Positions 23,213 through 36,009 of a stretch of 64,000 bases of DNA are shown in pieces; the first letter of the stretch is position 1, and the number at the start of each line of letters is the position of its first letter. Under the pieces are notes generated by a model, which saw only the letters and a program-made list of their open reading frames with translations, had not been told where the DNA came from and made no database searches. The stretch comes from Siphonodentalium dalli. Lineage: Eukaryota; Mollusca; Scaphopoda; Gadilida; Siphonodentaliidae. The translations under genes and the position numbers were made by a program. The stretch is from assembly GCA_032622095.1 (NCBI GenBank), contig CP136069.1:154369043-154433042 (forward strand), written 5' to 3'.

Positions 23213-26071
23213 TATTGTTCTTGGAGTATCGTACAGATCTGCACAATTCTGCTCTCAAAATTATTGGGAACACCTGGAATCCTTAATATCAGACGCTCTC
23301 GACATTTCCGAATACGTTGTCATTACAGGAGATTTTAACTCCAATTTCATGGATAGTTCATCGAAGTTGAAAAATATAACGGATGGTTTCAGCATGAAAA
23401 ATTCAATAATGGTCCCCACGAGAGTGACCTCCACCTCAAGCACGTTACTTGACCCAATTATTACTTCAAACTCTCTCCGTGTAATATATGCCGATGTCCT
23501 AGATCTCGGAGTTTCAGACCACTTAGGTGTATATGCTACAATAACATTTGAAAACACGACCGCAGCGTCATTTCTAAGACAAGTGTGGAACTACAGAAAA
23601 GCTAACTTTTCCCATGCAAATAACCTACTTGCTAATGTCAACTGGGATGACCTCATAACACATGCATCGGATGTGAACACAGCTGCCAATAACATTCAAT
23701 TAGAATTTCTGTCCATAATGGCGAAAACAATTCCACAGTCGTACATTACAGTAAGAACTTCTGATAAAATCTGGTTCAACTCGGACATCCGTTTTGAGAT
23801 ACGAAAACGTGACAGAGTTAGGAAAAAAGCCATGAAAAATGAAAACCCTGAAATCTGGAGAAAATACAAAAATATAAGAAACAAAGTCAATAACATGAAG
23901 AAGCACGCAAAAATTAAATTTGAAGAAAACCTAGAAGAACGAATAAGAGAAGCGTCCAACCCGCGAGACTTTTGGCGAATAATGCATTACCTACTAAACA
24001 AGAAACGAACAAAAAATATCCCCCCACTATACAGCTCCTCCGGTACTATCTCTGCTAACAATAAGACATATGCAATAGATGATAATGAAAAAGCCAAAAT
24101 CTTAAACGACAGCTTCATTGCAAATTCTACAATTAATGGTGCTAATAATAACCTGCCTAATTTTCCGAAACGCACCGCAAACACCATGCCTGACTTGATC
24201 TTCACAGAAACCGAGGTTGAAACAGCCATCAAATCTTTTAAACTTAACAAAGCCCACGGGCACGATGGGATTAGCGTTAGAATGCCCCGCGAAACAGCAA
24301 AATCGATAGCTCACCACTGGTCCTTCTATTCAGGAAATCTATCAATACAGAGAAATTCCCAAACTCCAGGAAATCCGCAAACGTGATCCCGATTTTCAAA
24401 AAAGACGATCCAGCTGACGCCAAAAATTATCGACCAATATCCCTTTTACCATGTGTATCTAAAATTTTGGAGAAAGTTGTTCTGAAACAGATTAGTAAGT
24501 TTTTCATCGAAAATGAGCTCTTGTATTTTCATCAATCCGGTTTTCTCCCAGGTCACAGTAAAACATACCAACTATTAGACCTATACCACAACTTGTGCCA
24601 AACCCTCGATAAAGGACTATTTACATGTTCCATATTCTGTGATATATCCAAAGCTTTTGAAAGGGTTTGGCACAGGGGACTGATACATAAATTGAAAGCT
24701 TATGGATTAAAAGGAACGACTTTAAATTGGATAGAAGACTACCTAGATAACCGGACGCAAAGAGTCCTAGTCAATGACATATTTTCAAAATATGAGGTCA
24801 TCCAAGCAGGAGTGCCCCAGGGATCTATCCTGGGACCTTTCTTGTTCCTTGTCTATGTAAATGATCTAGCCGATGGTATTGAATCGGTAACGATAATGTA
24901 CGCTGATGACACTTGCCTCACGAATAGCCACTTTGATATTAATATACTTGAAGGTACTATGAACAGCGACTTAGACAAAATTACAGCGTGGTCCAAAAAC
25001 TGGCTGGTCAGCTTTAATCCAATTAAAACAGTTGGAATGTCCTTCTCATTGGTTGCTCCATCTACAGAGAATCCGAACCTCAAATTCGTGGGAAATTCAA
25101 TCGACTTTGTGGACAAGCATAAACATTTAGGTCTGGAACTCCAATCAAATCTCAAAAGGAACGCCCACATCGAAGGCTCTGTCAAAAAGATTGCATCGCG
25201 CCTATCTCAACTTCGTCGCATCAAATATCAACTAAACAGGAAAACCATCGAAATTATTTACAAAACATACATTTTACCACTATTTGATTATTCAGATGCC
25301 GTTTGGGACAATGCCTCTAACTATATGTTAGAAAAGCTTGACCGGCTTCATATCGATGCTGGCCGGATAGTCAGCGGTATCACCCGTTCTGCCTCGGGTG
25401 ATGCGGTATTACAGGAAGTTGGATGGCCTTCACTCAATAAAAGACGCCAAACACATAAATTGCAGGCACTCTATAAAATCGTCAACAATTTAGCACCAAC
25501 ATATCTATCCACTATACTTCCCCCCAGATCTCATGAAGTTGCAGACTATAATTGGAGACGCCCCAGTAAATTTTATTCATATTACTGCAATACTGAACAC
25601 TTCAAACAGTCATTTTTCCCAAAGATGGCCATGGAATGGAATAAACTTGCCAAATTAATCACTGACGTTGAACAATTTTCTACCTTCAAAACCAACTTGC
25701 AACATATAGATCCAACGCCCAGTCCCCCTCGACATTTCTACGTTGGACTCAGAAAATACAATATTTTTCACTGTCGCCTACGTAACTTGTGTAGTGAACT
25801 CCGATCTGATATGTTCAACAACTATATCGCTGACAGCCCCGCATGTTCGTGTGGAAACCGGTATGAAGACGCATATCATTATTTCTTCATGTGCCCATTG
25901 TACCAAAGAGAGCGCTCAGAATTATCTGAGAAACTAACCCGTGAAAATCTCATAATAAGCAACATTGCAGAACTCATGTGTGGAATACCTAATATCTCGT
26001 CCCAAAAAAATATGAGACTATTTGACATCACACAGCAATATATTGCCGCGACTAAACGTTTCGACCCCTAA
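23213..26071 (+). pseudogene. LINE ORF2: partial endonuclease plus reverse transcriptase, one frameshift
   Basis: Reading from about 23214, a partial APE-type endonuclease is seen, with VVITGDFNSNF (about 23309) and VSDHLGVYA (about 23512). Then come the linker, LNKAHGHDGIS (about 24243), and after a one-base frameshift near 24313 the RT: VIPIFKKDDPADAKNYRPIS (about 24383), FCDISKAFERVWH (motif A, about 24636), AGVPQGSILGPFLFLVYVND (motif B, about 24806) and MYADDTCL (motif C, about 24897). The tail has a Cys/His block CSCGNRYEDAYHYFFMCPLY (about 25847-25905), common in CR1/Jockey-like LINEs. The ATG at 23091 upstream belongs to the flanking repeat, not the element. Only one frame lesion, so the copy is fairly young but non-functional because the 5' end is missing. 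Confidence 0.9.
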
Positions 26072-26566
26072 AAGATTTTATATTATATGTATGTATATGT
26101 GTGTCCACACGGATCCATATATGTGTGCATGTGTATATTTAGGTGTATGTACATACATAAGTATATCACTTCTGAATATACTTAAAGGTGCTTCCGAAAT
26201 TTCAATTTTTATGTGGCAGTTATCTCACAAACGGACCAACCTCCCCCACAAACATGCACGTTCTTATCAATTGTCGGTACTGTCTTCCAGAACGCTACAA
26301 TAATGAAAACCTAGTTCATGACTGTCTACTATTATTATTTTTTCACAATGTAGCCTCATTGTTTTAAACACAAATCTACACAACCTCTGGAAGGCAATAC
26401 AAATTATATATCTCTAAACTGATCATCATGTAAATACGTTTATATACCGTCATCTTGATCACATGTATGTAATATTATTGTATCGGGAGAGGGGCTTCGT
26501 AAGTTGTAAAAACTTGTGCCTCAATCCCTTTTGTATATTATACAAATAAAATATGTTTCAAGTCAA
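23213..26566 (+). mobile_element. 5'-truncated LINE flanked by ~970-bp direct repeats
   Basis: The element starts abruptly inside the endonuclease domain immediately after repeat A1. It ends AATAAAATATGTTTCAAGTC then AA immediately before repeat A2. The R1 repeat cut by it resumes in A2 as ACTACGATGGTGTACG. The arrangement is flank, A, LINE, A, flank, as for a target-site duplication, but with A almost 1 kb long. Confidence 0.85.
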
Positions 26567-27655
26567 GTTTAGATGTACTGAGGCCGGGTGGGGGGGGGGG
26601 GGGGTCGGAAAATTGTTTCAGGCACATATGCTGATTTTTTACTTTCGACCCTTGTTGGGACCCACCCACCCCCTTTTAACACTAAAACAGAGATTTGCGG
26701 GGGGGATTCACTGTAAATAGCTGTATATGAATTTCTGTGCATAAAATTTGCCATGGATGTTAACATTGACATGTAAATAGGAACGAGTCATTTCCAAATT
26801 TGCAACAAAATACAACACGATAACTGCCTGAAGTCAGTTTAGCAGTTAGAATTACATTATTTATCTTATTTTAAGGTGTTTTAATCCAAACTCATTGCAA
26901 AAACAGTAAAAAAACGTGCAGGAAATTGTTTTGTGAGTTGCGAAAAAATTTGCTTGTTGGTCCTATCGACCACCCATCCACCCCGGCATACGTGCCCGGA
27001 AAAATACCCCCCCCCCGGAGGCGACCAATTTTTTCACCCTGATGAAAATCTCAGTTCCTCGCAGACATTCAATTCACTTGATGCTACTGATCTACATTCA
27101 TGGTAAACCAGACATCTTTCTGAAATATAGGTACTGTCATGGACCATCATACAGGGCGACTTGGGACACATCTTCTCCCTAAAATATGTCCCATCTCCCT
27201 ATTTTGTCCCATACCAGGAGAGGTGACCTCTCTCATTTACCAATAGCATCTTTAAAGAATATTTACTGATTATAGTCGTATTCTTACTCAATATATGGTT
27301 TTAAAAATGGACTCTTGTATCGAATAATACGTATTTGATCATAGAAGAGATGTAATTCATGAGTCAGAACCATTAAGTCATATATTAAAGGCACGGATGG
27401 CGTTCGTTGCAGAAATGTGCGTATTTGTTCAAATCGCCATCAACAGAAGGAATATTAACATATATAAAGTTTTGTTCATATGCCAAACATAATCAGCGCG
27501 TAAATAGTCTATTGTTGTCAAGACTACGATGGTGTACGCAAACAAGAGCCTGCTCGTGTTACATAAGTTTTGCTTCTGTTTACATAACACAGCGCAATTC
27601 TATTGGTTAATCACACACAAATGATATAAACACTCTTTATTTTTTCCATATCAGG
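26567..27655 (+). repeat. Direct repeat A2 (26567-27528) and continuation of R1
   Basis: Positions 26567-27528 repeat A1. From 27529 the R1 repeat continues uninterrupted (GATGGTGTACGCAAACAAG...) to about 27655. A2 and the following sequence therefore show the original target joined. Confidence 0.9.
26585..27021. mobile_element. G-run bounded hAT-like non-autonomous element (copy in A2)
   Basis: CGGGTGGGGG...TCGGAAAATTGTTTCAGGCAC at the left mirrors CGTGCCCGGAAAAATACCCC...CCGG at the right. The same element is in A1 (about 22256-22699), and a related one is reversed at about 28803-29082. The exact TSD is unresolved. Confidence 0.55.
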
Positions 27656-28793
27656 AAAACATGGCTGCCAGCGGCCATCTTGGATTTCAAAATTTGCAAC
27701 AAAATACAACACGATAACTGCCTGCAGTCAGTTTACCAGTTAGAATTACATTATTTCTCTCATTCAAAGTGGTTTTGAAGCCCAACTCATTGCCAAAACA
27801 CTAAAAAAACAAGCAGGAATTATTTTTTTTAGTTGCGGAAAAAATTGCTTGTTGGTGGCTTTAACCACCCACCCACCCCGGCATATGTGCCGGGGTGAGA
27901 ATAGGTTGTATATGTACATATATGTGGCAGTATCCGCGGGGCGAGAATAGGTTGTATATATGTACATATATATGTGGCAGTATCCGCGGGGCAGAAGCTA
28001 CACGCATTTCTATGTATAGGTGTACACACATGTACATGTCTGTCTATATTTGTACACGATGACACACCAACTTAATGTCAGCCGTATGTAAAGTTTGCTC
28101 TAACGTTGCACATCGATTCTACGAACACAAATGCCATGTTGCCCGTATAAAAACGGAAGAAAACGCTTACAAATCGCCGCATGAATCTCGCTGAAATTTT
28201 TTTCCGGCACATATGCCGGGGTGGGTGGGTGGTTAAAGCCACCAACAAGCAATTTTCAGCGAGATTCATGCGGCGATTTGTAAGCGTTTTCTTCCGTTTT
28301 TATACGGGCAACATGGCATTTGTGTTCGTAGAATCGATGTGCAACGTTAGAGCAAACTTTACATACGGCTGACATTAAGTTGGTGTGTCATCGTGTACAA
28401 ATATAGACAGACATGTACATGTGTGTACACCTATACATAGAAATGCGTGTAGCTTCTGCCCCGCGGATACTGCCACATATATATGTACATATATACAACC
28501 TATTCTCGCCCCGCGGATACTGCCACATATATGTACATATACAACCTATTCTCGCCCGGCACATATGCCGGGGTGGGTGGGTGGTTAAAGCCACCAACAA
28601 GCAATTTTTTCCGCAACTAAAAAAAATAATTCCTGCTTGTTTTTTTAGTGTTTTGGCAATGAGTTGGGCTTCAAAACCACTTTGAATGAGAGAAATAATG
28701 TAATTCTAACTGGTAAACTGACTGCAGGCAGTTATCGTGTTGTATTTTGTTGCAAATTTTGAAATCCAAGATGGCCGCTGGCAGCCATGTTTT
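27656..28793. repeat. Near-perfect palindrome, 543-bp arms, 52-bp spacer
   Basis: The arms 27656-28198 and 28251-28793 are reverse complements with only a couple of differences (for example GCCGGGGTGAGAA against GCCGGGCGAGAA). The spacer 28199-28250 is itself a copy of an arm segment (CGGCACATATGCCGGGGTGG...). The arms contain two tandem GGTTGTATATGTACATATAT units and are derived from the G-run element family. Confidence 0.9.
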
Positions 28794-28802
28794 TTTGGCC
28801 GA

Positions 28803-29082
28803 ATGACCTCAAAATGACTCATTCCTATTTACATGTCCATGTTAACATCCATGATAAATAGTATGCACAGAAATTCATATACAGCTGTTTACAGTGAATT
28901 TCCCCCCGCAAATCTCTGTTTTAGTGTTAAAAGGGGGGTTGGTGTCAAAAAATGGTCGGAAAAAACTGCCGAAAACGGAAAAAAATTTGGCGGTGGGGGT
29001 GGGTGGGTACAAAAAATGATCGAAAGGGAAAAAATGCCATACGCGCCTGAATTTTTTTCCGACCCCCCCCCCCCTGATATAC
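28803..29082 (-). repeat. Reverse-oriented end of a G-run element
   Basis: GTTTACAGTGAATTTCCCCC near 28889 and TTTTTTTCCGACCCCCCCC near 29051 are reverse matches to 26583-26720. It ends at CTGATATACATG, similar to the CTGATATTTC end at 20070. Confidence 0.65.
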
Positions 29083-29515
29083 ATGCTTTATATGGGTAGA
29101 AGCGTATAAAGTAGCAATCTTTCAGTTGTTTCGATAATAGTGAGACAAACTCTCTTGTGTTTACTGTATAAATATTAGACTAAAATGAACGCTCTTTATT
29201 GTTTCGTGTTTAGGAAAGGTCTGGCGGCTTGGTCTGATTGTTGTCCCCAAAACAAAATATTCGGGGGATTTCGGTGTTTGCCCGTTGAGCCGTCCGTTTT
29301 TCCGTCCACCCGAAACATGTATTGCCCGGATGATAACTTGAATAGTTTTCGACAGCATTTGATGAAACTTTCATGGCCTTCATATAAGAAACTCCCTATC
29401 AAATTCTAAAACACATTTGGAAAAAAATATATATTGTTATCAAGTGCACTAAAGTCATTGGGTAGCAGCTTGAAATGCGGAAGTGTCGTTTTGTAGGAAC
29501 CGTGCCCAAGCAGTA
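29083..29515. other. No gene recognised
   Basis: Unique-looking sequence between two repeat blocks. Short frames on both strands have no known domain. Confidence 0.45.
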
Positions 29516-32500
29516 TAGTCCAGGAGATATTGGTCGACCTCTGCACCCCCCCCCCAGGACTTAACTTCACCCCACTAATTTTCTTCCTTAAGGTCTCCTC
29601 TAATTTTTTTCACTTGTTAACAAGAAAAAAAAGTGGCCGCAGAGACTCCAGACAAGATGGCGTCCATCATGGCAGCCATTTTATTTTAATGCACCAGGTC
29701 TCTTTGATCGCCATTATAGTAAAGATGATAGCACATGCGGTCTTGTTTTCCGCTCGATTCGTTATGCTAATATACAACCCTTACAAATTAGCCAAAAATC
29801 CGACACCAGAATCCAATATGGCGGCCAAGATGGCCGCCGAAATGTGAAAATACGCTATTTTTCTGACATGTTACCACCTTTCGGTTGTCTCTGTGGGAAA
29901 ATGTTAGAATTTTTGCGTCATGTTATACATTTATCATATAGAGGAGTCCTTGGCGAACACACGGAGACCATAATAGGCATTCATTGCTGGATATTTTTGT
30001 CCGATATCACGTTTTCCCAAATGCCGGTATCATAGGTCAAAGCCGAATCTCCGTTAATAACGCGATGTTATGTTTCGAATCAATGAATGTTATTGCTATT
30101 ATAGCAACACACATGCATATATATTTGCAGGAGATACTCGAGCTAGGATTCCTCTTATACCTGAGTTGAGGAATATTTACCCAAATCCAAGATGGCGGCC
30201 AAAATGGCCACCAGAAATAAAAAATCGCCGAAAATCGCTGAGTTTAACATCAATGAGCATTATTGTCATGACAACTCCACACCTGCTTACTATTGTAAGT
30301 TGGGAACACTTAGGCGAAGAACTTTCCTTGTACCATATCCAAATAAAAGTCCCCCAAATTCAAAATGGCGCCCACAATGTTCACATCATTGGGCATTATT
30401 GTCGAGACAACTCTATCCATGCGTACAGTTGAGTTGGAAATACTGAGGTGAAGTAATTATCTTACATCTCATACAAGAAATGGTTTTCCAAATTGAAGAT
30501 GGCGGCCAAAATGGCGACCGAAATTTGAAAACAAGTCTACATTCCTTTACTTTCTTACGATGGGCGTTATTGTTTCGCGATTTCTATCCACCATTACATG
30601 TTGATATGGAATAGTGATATGAAGTATTCATTAGGGTTTGGCAATTGATACTCACAGCCAAGATCGCTGCTAAATTGGCGGCTAGAAATTGAAAAGAAAT
30701 CGATATTTTCACATATTAATTTCAACTTTTTGTCATAATATCGGTATGTATGGACGAAACTGTATATAAACCATCTGCTAGTTCAACTTAAAGGTATAAA
30801 AACGCATAACATAGCTTGTATCCTTCTGGAAAGATGAAAAACCACCATTAATATCGCGATGTGGCATTTCGAAATCCAGTCTCCACTTAGCACCGATAAT
30901 GGCCGTAAGCGAGGTGCGCCGAATAGTTATATCAGAACAATTACCTGATAACATATTCTGATTTGCCACGTCATGTCCATAATTATCTGGACCAGCTTCC
31001 ATTTCTTTGTCTGATAAATCTAGGTCGCTCACACCGACAAATTATTCACCACTTCCTGGGAGTAGGGTCCCTCTAATCATAACGTTTCAAACAATTCATT
31101 TTCCGGTGTCTAGCTTACGATTTTAAATATTTGCTAAATATGATATTTGTGCGTCATCTTGAACTAGGAAGGCATATGGCCGATGGGTATACAAGCTTAC
31201 ATAAGGTCATCTCTATGTATGTGTCTCATACCCCATGGGATAACGACATGTAAACCTGGCGAACCAGTTAGCTAGTCACTTCTCAATAGATGGTTTATCA
31301 ACTCACAAACTCAGCGAACGCAATGGCATATGTGGACAACTTCGACAGTGTTTCGAAGGTTGCTAGCTGTCTCATTCCCTTCGACAGATGTCTATCTGCT
31401 AAGGAGAAGACCCTAGTGTACAGACTACCCACACTTCTTGACCATTATCAGAAGCAAACTGTGTGACGCACCGCAGTTGTCTCGTCGAATATCTCCCAAC
31501 AGAGAAGAACAATGCTCGCGGTGCTAGTTTGTGGACATGCGCCATGATACTGGGAATGAAATGGACCACTGTATACACCACCCCTACACCTGGTGCATGT
31601 TTAAGATATCGAATGGCATGCGTGTCGGTTTTATTTGGTGTGGTAAGATTGTATTTCCACATCCGTTTCGAAGCCTTTCTGATTCAACTACGTACACTTT
31701 TGCCTGAATAATACTATGCTAGCCTCCCTCAAAACAGTCGGATGGACTAAAGGATAATGTCTTAAAAGCATGAATGTATGCGTGTTTTGTTATCCTCTCT
31801 CGGGGTTAGGGTCAGTATGTGGGCGATATTATTCAAGAAAATGTCAGGAACTGTGGTGCATTTATTTCACTAAGTATTTAAAGAACAATTTACAGTCTCG
31901 ATGGCAATGGCTGTGAACGTTGGGGAACGCGACCTTTATGATCATATAGCTTTATATATATAACTTTAGAATATAGTAGTTAATGTCTCATGCAGGAAAC
32001 TGGTCGCATTGGTGATGTTACCAAGAAATCACTTGGTGTACCAACGTTTGTTGAACTGAATGCAAGAGCTCATCAACGTAACATTCCTCTGGATGTTCTT
32101 CGCGTTGAACATTTCACCCTTTTGTTGATGGCATTTGTACATTCTTGAACCATACCACCCAGCGTGAGCATGACATATCAACCAACTATCAAAGGTATCG
32201 CCTTTAAGACTACACCCCAGTATTGGTGGGGCTTATACATCAGTAGCCAATGGCATACTCCTGGTCCAGTTGTTTAAGAACGGCTTCCAAACGGATGGGA
32301 ACATACACTCTTAGCATACAAGGAAGGCAAAGCCACACATGAGATCCTGTCGGAATCTAAATCATAACAAAATGAGGGGCGGTGCAGTCATGGTCCAATT
32401 TCATTTCCACTGTCATGACACATACCCACAAACTAGCACCGTGTGTATTGTTATCATCTACTTGGATATGTTCGGTGAAACGATTGCAGGACGCCAACAA

Positions 32501-34536
32501 GCTTGTTCTTATGATCATGTTCAAGGAGTTTGGGTATATTATGCATTATGGTCTTCTACGGCTACGCCTAAGCAGAAATACATCCGTCAAATGTCGGGCT
32601 TTCAACATTCGAAGCCATATACAGAAGTTGTCCGGGTACGTCAGTGCATTAGATGAGTATGTGAATTGATAAACCATATATTGAGAAGTGGCTTTTTGGG
32701 AAGATCACCAGGTGTACACGTTGTTATCCCCATTAGGTCACCAAAGCTGACAATACGCAGATAGATAGGTCCTTCTGGAAGCTAGTATACGCATCGACCG
32801 AATACCTTTATAGTGTATCACACAAGATGACGCATATACCCCATATGTAGCATCTGAATTATACCATAAGCTATACCACGAATGAAGCTCGCTAAGAATT
32901 CCAAGTTTTCGAAACACACGTGAGCTGGACACCGGCATATGTATTGTTTGAAACATTCCGATTAGTGGCACACTCCTACAAAGAAGAGTAGTGAACCGTT
33001 GTTGTGAGTGAGATAGATTAATCTGACGAAGAGATGGAAACGAGTCTAGATAATACTGAATGTGGCAATTCAGAATAAGCTCAGGTACTGTTGTTTTGAT
33101 TCTTGGAAGTCATAATATGACTATTCGGTGCACCTATATACGGTTACGGCCAGTATGAGCCCTTAGTGGAGAATGGATTTTGAAATGCCACATTGCGATT
33201 GTGGGTTTTCATCCTTCCAAAAGCCTACGACTTACATTGGAACTAATAGATGGCTTATATTATGTACCGTTTCGTTTATACAAATCAATATTATGACAAA
33301 AAGTTGAAATTAGTATGTGATAATATCGGCTTCTTTTCAATTTCTGCCTGCCAGTTTGGCCGCCATATTGAATGTGAGTATCACTTGCCAAACCCTAATG
33401 AATAATTCATACATATCAACATGTAATGGTGGGTAGAAATCGCGTAACAATAACGCCCATCCTAAGAAAGTAAAGGAATGTAAGCGTGTTTTCAAATTTC
33501 GGTCGCCATTTTGGCCGCCATCTTCGATTTGGAAAACCATTTCTTGCATGAGATGTAAGGTAATTACTTCACCTCAGTATTTCCAACTCAACTGTACGCA
33601 TGGATGGAGTTGTCTCGACAATAATGCCCAATGATGTGAATATGAGGAAATTTCGGTGATTTTTCAAAATCTGTCCGTCATTGTGGGCGCCATTTTGGAT
33701 TTGGGGGACTTTTATTTGAATATGGTACAAGGAAAGTTCTTCGCCTAAGTGTTCCCAACTTACAATAGTAAGCAGGTGTGGAGTTGTCATGACAATAATG
33801 CTCACTGATGTTAAAATCAGCGATTTTCGGCGATTTTTTATTTCTGGTGGCCATTTTGGCCGCCATCTTGGATTTGGGTAAATATTCCTCAACTCAGGTA
33901 TAAGAGGAATCCTAGCTCGAGTATCTCCTGCAAATATATATGCATGGGTGTTGTTATAATAGCAATAACATTCATTGATTCGAAACATAACATCGCGTTA
34001 TTAACGGAGATTCGGCTTTGACCTATGATACCGGCATTTGGGAAAACGTGATATCGGACAAAAATATCCAGCAATGAATGCATATTATGGTCCTCGTGTG
34101 TTCGCCAATGACTCCTCTATATGATAAATGTATAAGATGACGCAAAAATTCTAACATTTTCCCACAGAGACAAACGAAAGGTGGTAACATGTCAGAAAAA
34201 TAGCATATTTTCACATTTCGGCGGCCTTCTTGGCCGCCATATTGGATTCTGGTGTCGGATATTTGGCTAATTTGTAAGGGTTGTATATTAGCATAACGAA
34301 TCGAGCGGGAAAAAAGAGCCGCATGTGCTATCATCTTTACTATAATGGCGATCAAAGAGACCTGGTGCATTAAAAAAAATGGCCGCCATGGACGCCATCT
34401 TGTCTGAAGTCTCTGCGGCCACTTTTTTTTCTTGTTAACAAGTGAAAAAAATTAGAGGAGACCTTAAGGAAGAAAATTAGTGGGGTGAAGTTAAGTCCTG
34501 GGGGGGTGCAGAGGTCGACCAATATCTCCTGGACTA
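29516..34536. mobile_element. 5.0-kb element with ~1.45-kb terminal inverted repeats, GTA duplication
   Basis: The left end TAGTCCAGGAGATATTGGTC mirrors the right end GACCAATATCTCCTGGACTA. It is flanked by GTA at 29513-29515 and 34537-34539. The arms (about 29516-30960 and 33090-34536) are close reverse complements for the first 1.25 kb and more divergent inside. They are studded with ATGGCGGCCAAGATGG-type motifs, C- or G-runs near the ends and AAGAAAAAAAAGTGGCCGC. Frames found in one arm appear mirrored in the other and are not genes. Confidence 0.85.
30961..33089. other. Interior of the long-TIR element; no transposase recognised
   Basis: A short open stretch near 31997-32150 (from GAAACTGGTCGCATTGGTG, preceded by an AG) reads TGRIGDVTKKSLGVPTFVEL and could be a remnant of a coding region. 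I do not recognise it. Other frames (31463-31711, 32339-32656) have no visible domain. Confidence 0.35.
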
Positions 34537-34809
34537 GTATATTTCCCGAAAAATCACAATAATGCCAGAACTAGTTACCTGGTTCCTCTGGCTAGTTGGA
34601 AGATGCAGTTGCGTTTTGAAAGATTTAGTAAATAAAAACTAAATGCCTTGAAAACGCCATTTCTGAGCAACCCCAAGGTGACTCACATTCCGAGCTACCT
34701 GTCGATAAATTGTCTAGCGGTAACGGTTATAATGAGTTTGACTACTCCGCCCATTATCACTCTGTTGTAACGTGTTGTTACATATAAGTAATGTTCCTTT
34801 CTCTTGCAG

Positions 34810-34849
34810 GTGACGCTGGTGGTAGTTATTGTGCTGGCGTTCGTTGACT
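34810..34849 (+). CDS. Exon encoding signal-peptide core of a Cys-rich secreted protein
   Basis: A 40-bp exon follows the acceptor TTCCTTTCTCTTGCAG and ends at a consensus donor GTGAGTA. The open frame reads VTLVVVIVLAFVD and ends in phase 1 (one T over). Joined to the exon at 42228 it makes a Cys codon and continues VLTATYGEVC. Hydrophobic core, small residues and then a Cys-rich mature chain fit a signal peptide. A stop lies just upstream in this frame, so the ATG must be on an earlier exon that I could not place. It lies about 270 bp after the end of the 5-kb long-TIR element. Alternative: a chance splice-like site; the phase agreement and hydrophobicity argue against it. Confidence 0.6.
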
Positions 34850-35257
34850 GTGAGTACACCCATACCTATTTACCTGTCTGTGCGTGGTATTAATTACATA
34901 AAAATTCCCGATTCCCGAACTTGGATGTCATGGCTTATAATGATGGGGCCCAGTAGTGATTCTGGTCGGAGATGTAATCACATATTTGAATGAAAAATAA
35001 TCCGTGATATTTATTAATTTGGACGAGGGATCAAGATATTTTGAATTAAAATCCCCTACTATAGTAGTAGTATTACGTTATGGAAGATGAGATATCTAAG
35101 CTTCATAAATGGATTCCACGATGAGGGTCCCATAATTTGTCAAAGTGTCGGGATGGATTTCAGTTATACACTGAAAAACTTTTTCGTGTTGTAACTGTTT
35201 CAACAAGTCGTTTTAACGTCTTGTTTTTATTTCTACAATTCAATATAATGACTTCAA

Positions 35258-35363
35258 ACAACTCGTTATAACGACTTGCAAGTCATTATAACGAGTTGTA
35301 GGTCGTTATAACGAGTGGTTGCAAGTCATTATAACGACTTACATGTCGTTATAACGAGTTGTA
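35258..35363. repeat. Cluster of TCGTTATAACGA palindromes
   Basis: At least five spaced CGTTATAACGA or CATTATAACGA units occur, about 21 bp apart, linked by ACTTGCAAGT or GTTGTAGG. A variant TCGTTTTAACG lies at 35208. Confidence 0.8.
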
Positions 35364-35636
35364 TATTTCCTAATGCTATTTCGTGGGTTCACACATCGGG
35401 TAAATTGCCTGTAATTAACTTATACTTTATAATGCCATGTGGTACAGATGGCTATTTATACATACATGGATACTCCACACATTGTAAACATAGAGATTAC
35501 GAAGTATGTGACTATTTGAAAGGGGGAGGCCCAAAACATTGTATTACAAACTCATCCGGTGTAATAAAATGTGAACATGTTGTTTTTGTTGAGATACCAA
35601 CCTGTGTTCTGTTCTCGTTTCTGAATAGAGTCTAAT

Positions 35637-35703
35637 ATTTTCAATGGAAGGGCAATGACTCCATATCTTAAATATAGTGAGTTATTCCCCTTCCATTGAA
35701 AAT
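35637..35703. repeat. 67-bp hairpin ending ATTTTCAATGGAAGGG
   Basis: ATTTTCAATGGAAGGG is matched by CCCTTCCATTGAAAAT. A related, imperfect hairpin is at about 54107-54170. Confidence 0.75.
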
Positions 35704-36009
35704 AAATTATAGTTTAAATTATGTTGCATTCTGGGAGCCGCAACGGGGGCAATGTTTCAACTATGTTCTGTTACTCTATATACACTTTCTGAGACACAAA
35801 ACTTCCAAATGGTGATGAATTATAGTATTGTAATCATATGTTGTGGCATAGATTATTATTAAAACCGTACATCAAGGCACTATGAGGAATAATCAGTGAC
35901 TTGAACAAACGGGCCTTTAAGGTTATGTATAGTAAAGGGCGGCGCGTGTACGTTTTATAAACCTATGATAGCCCTCACACTTCATGAACTTTTTGTATAA
36001 AATTGGATA

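Larger units (their letters stand above)
34850..36009. other. Intron sequence with short repeats
   Basis: Holds the TCGTTATAACGA cluster (35258-35363), a hairpin (35637-35703) and a dispersed repeat shared with 53590-54060 (CCAAAACATTGTATTA...). No exon seen. Confidence 0.5.

Noticed and set aside
30070-30432. 120-codon frame, also found reversed at 33569-33988
   Set aside because: It is the two arms of one inverted repeat being read in mirror image; no domain.
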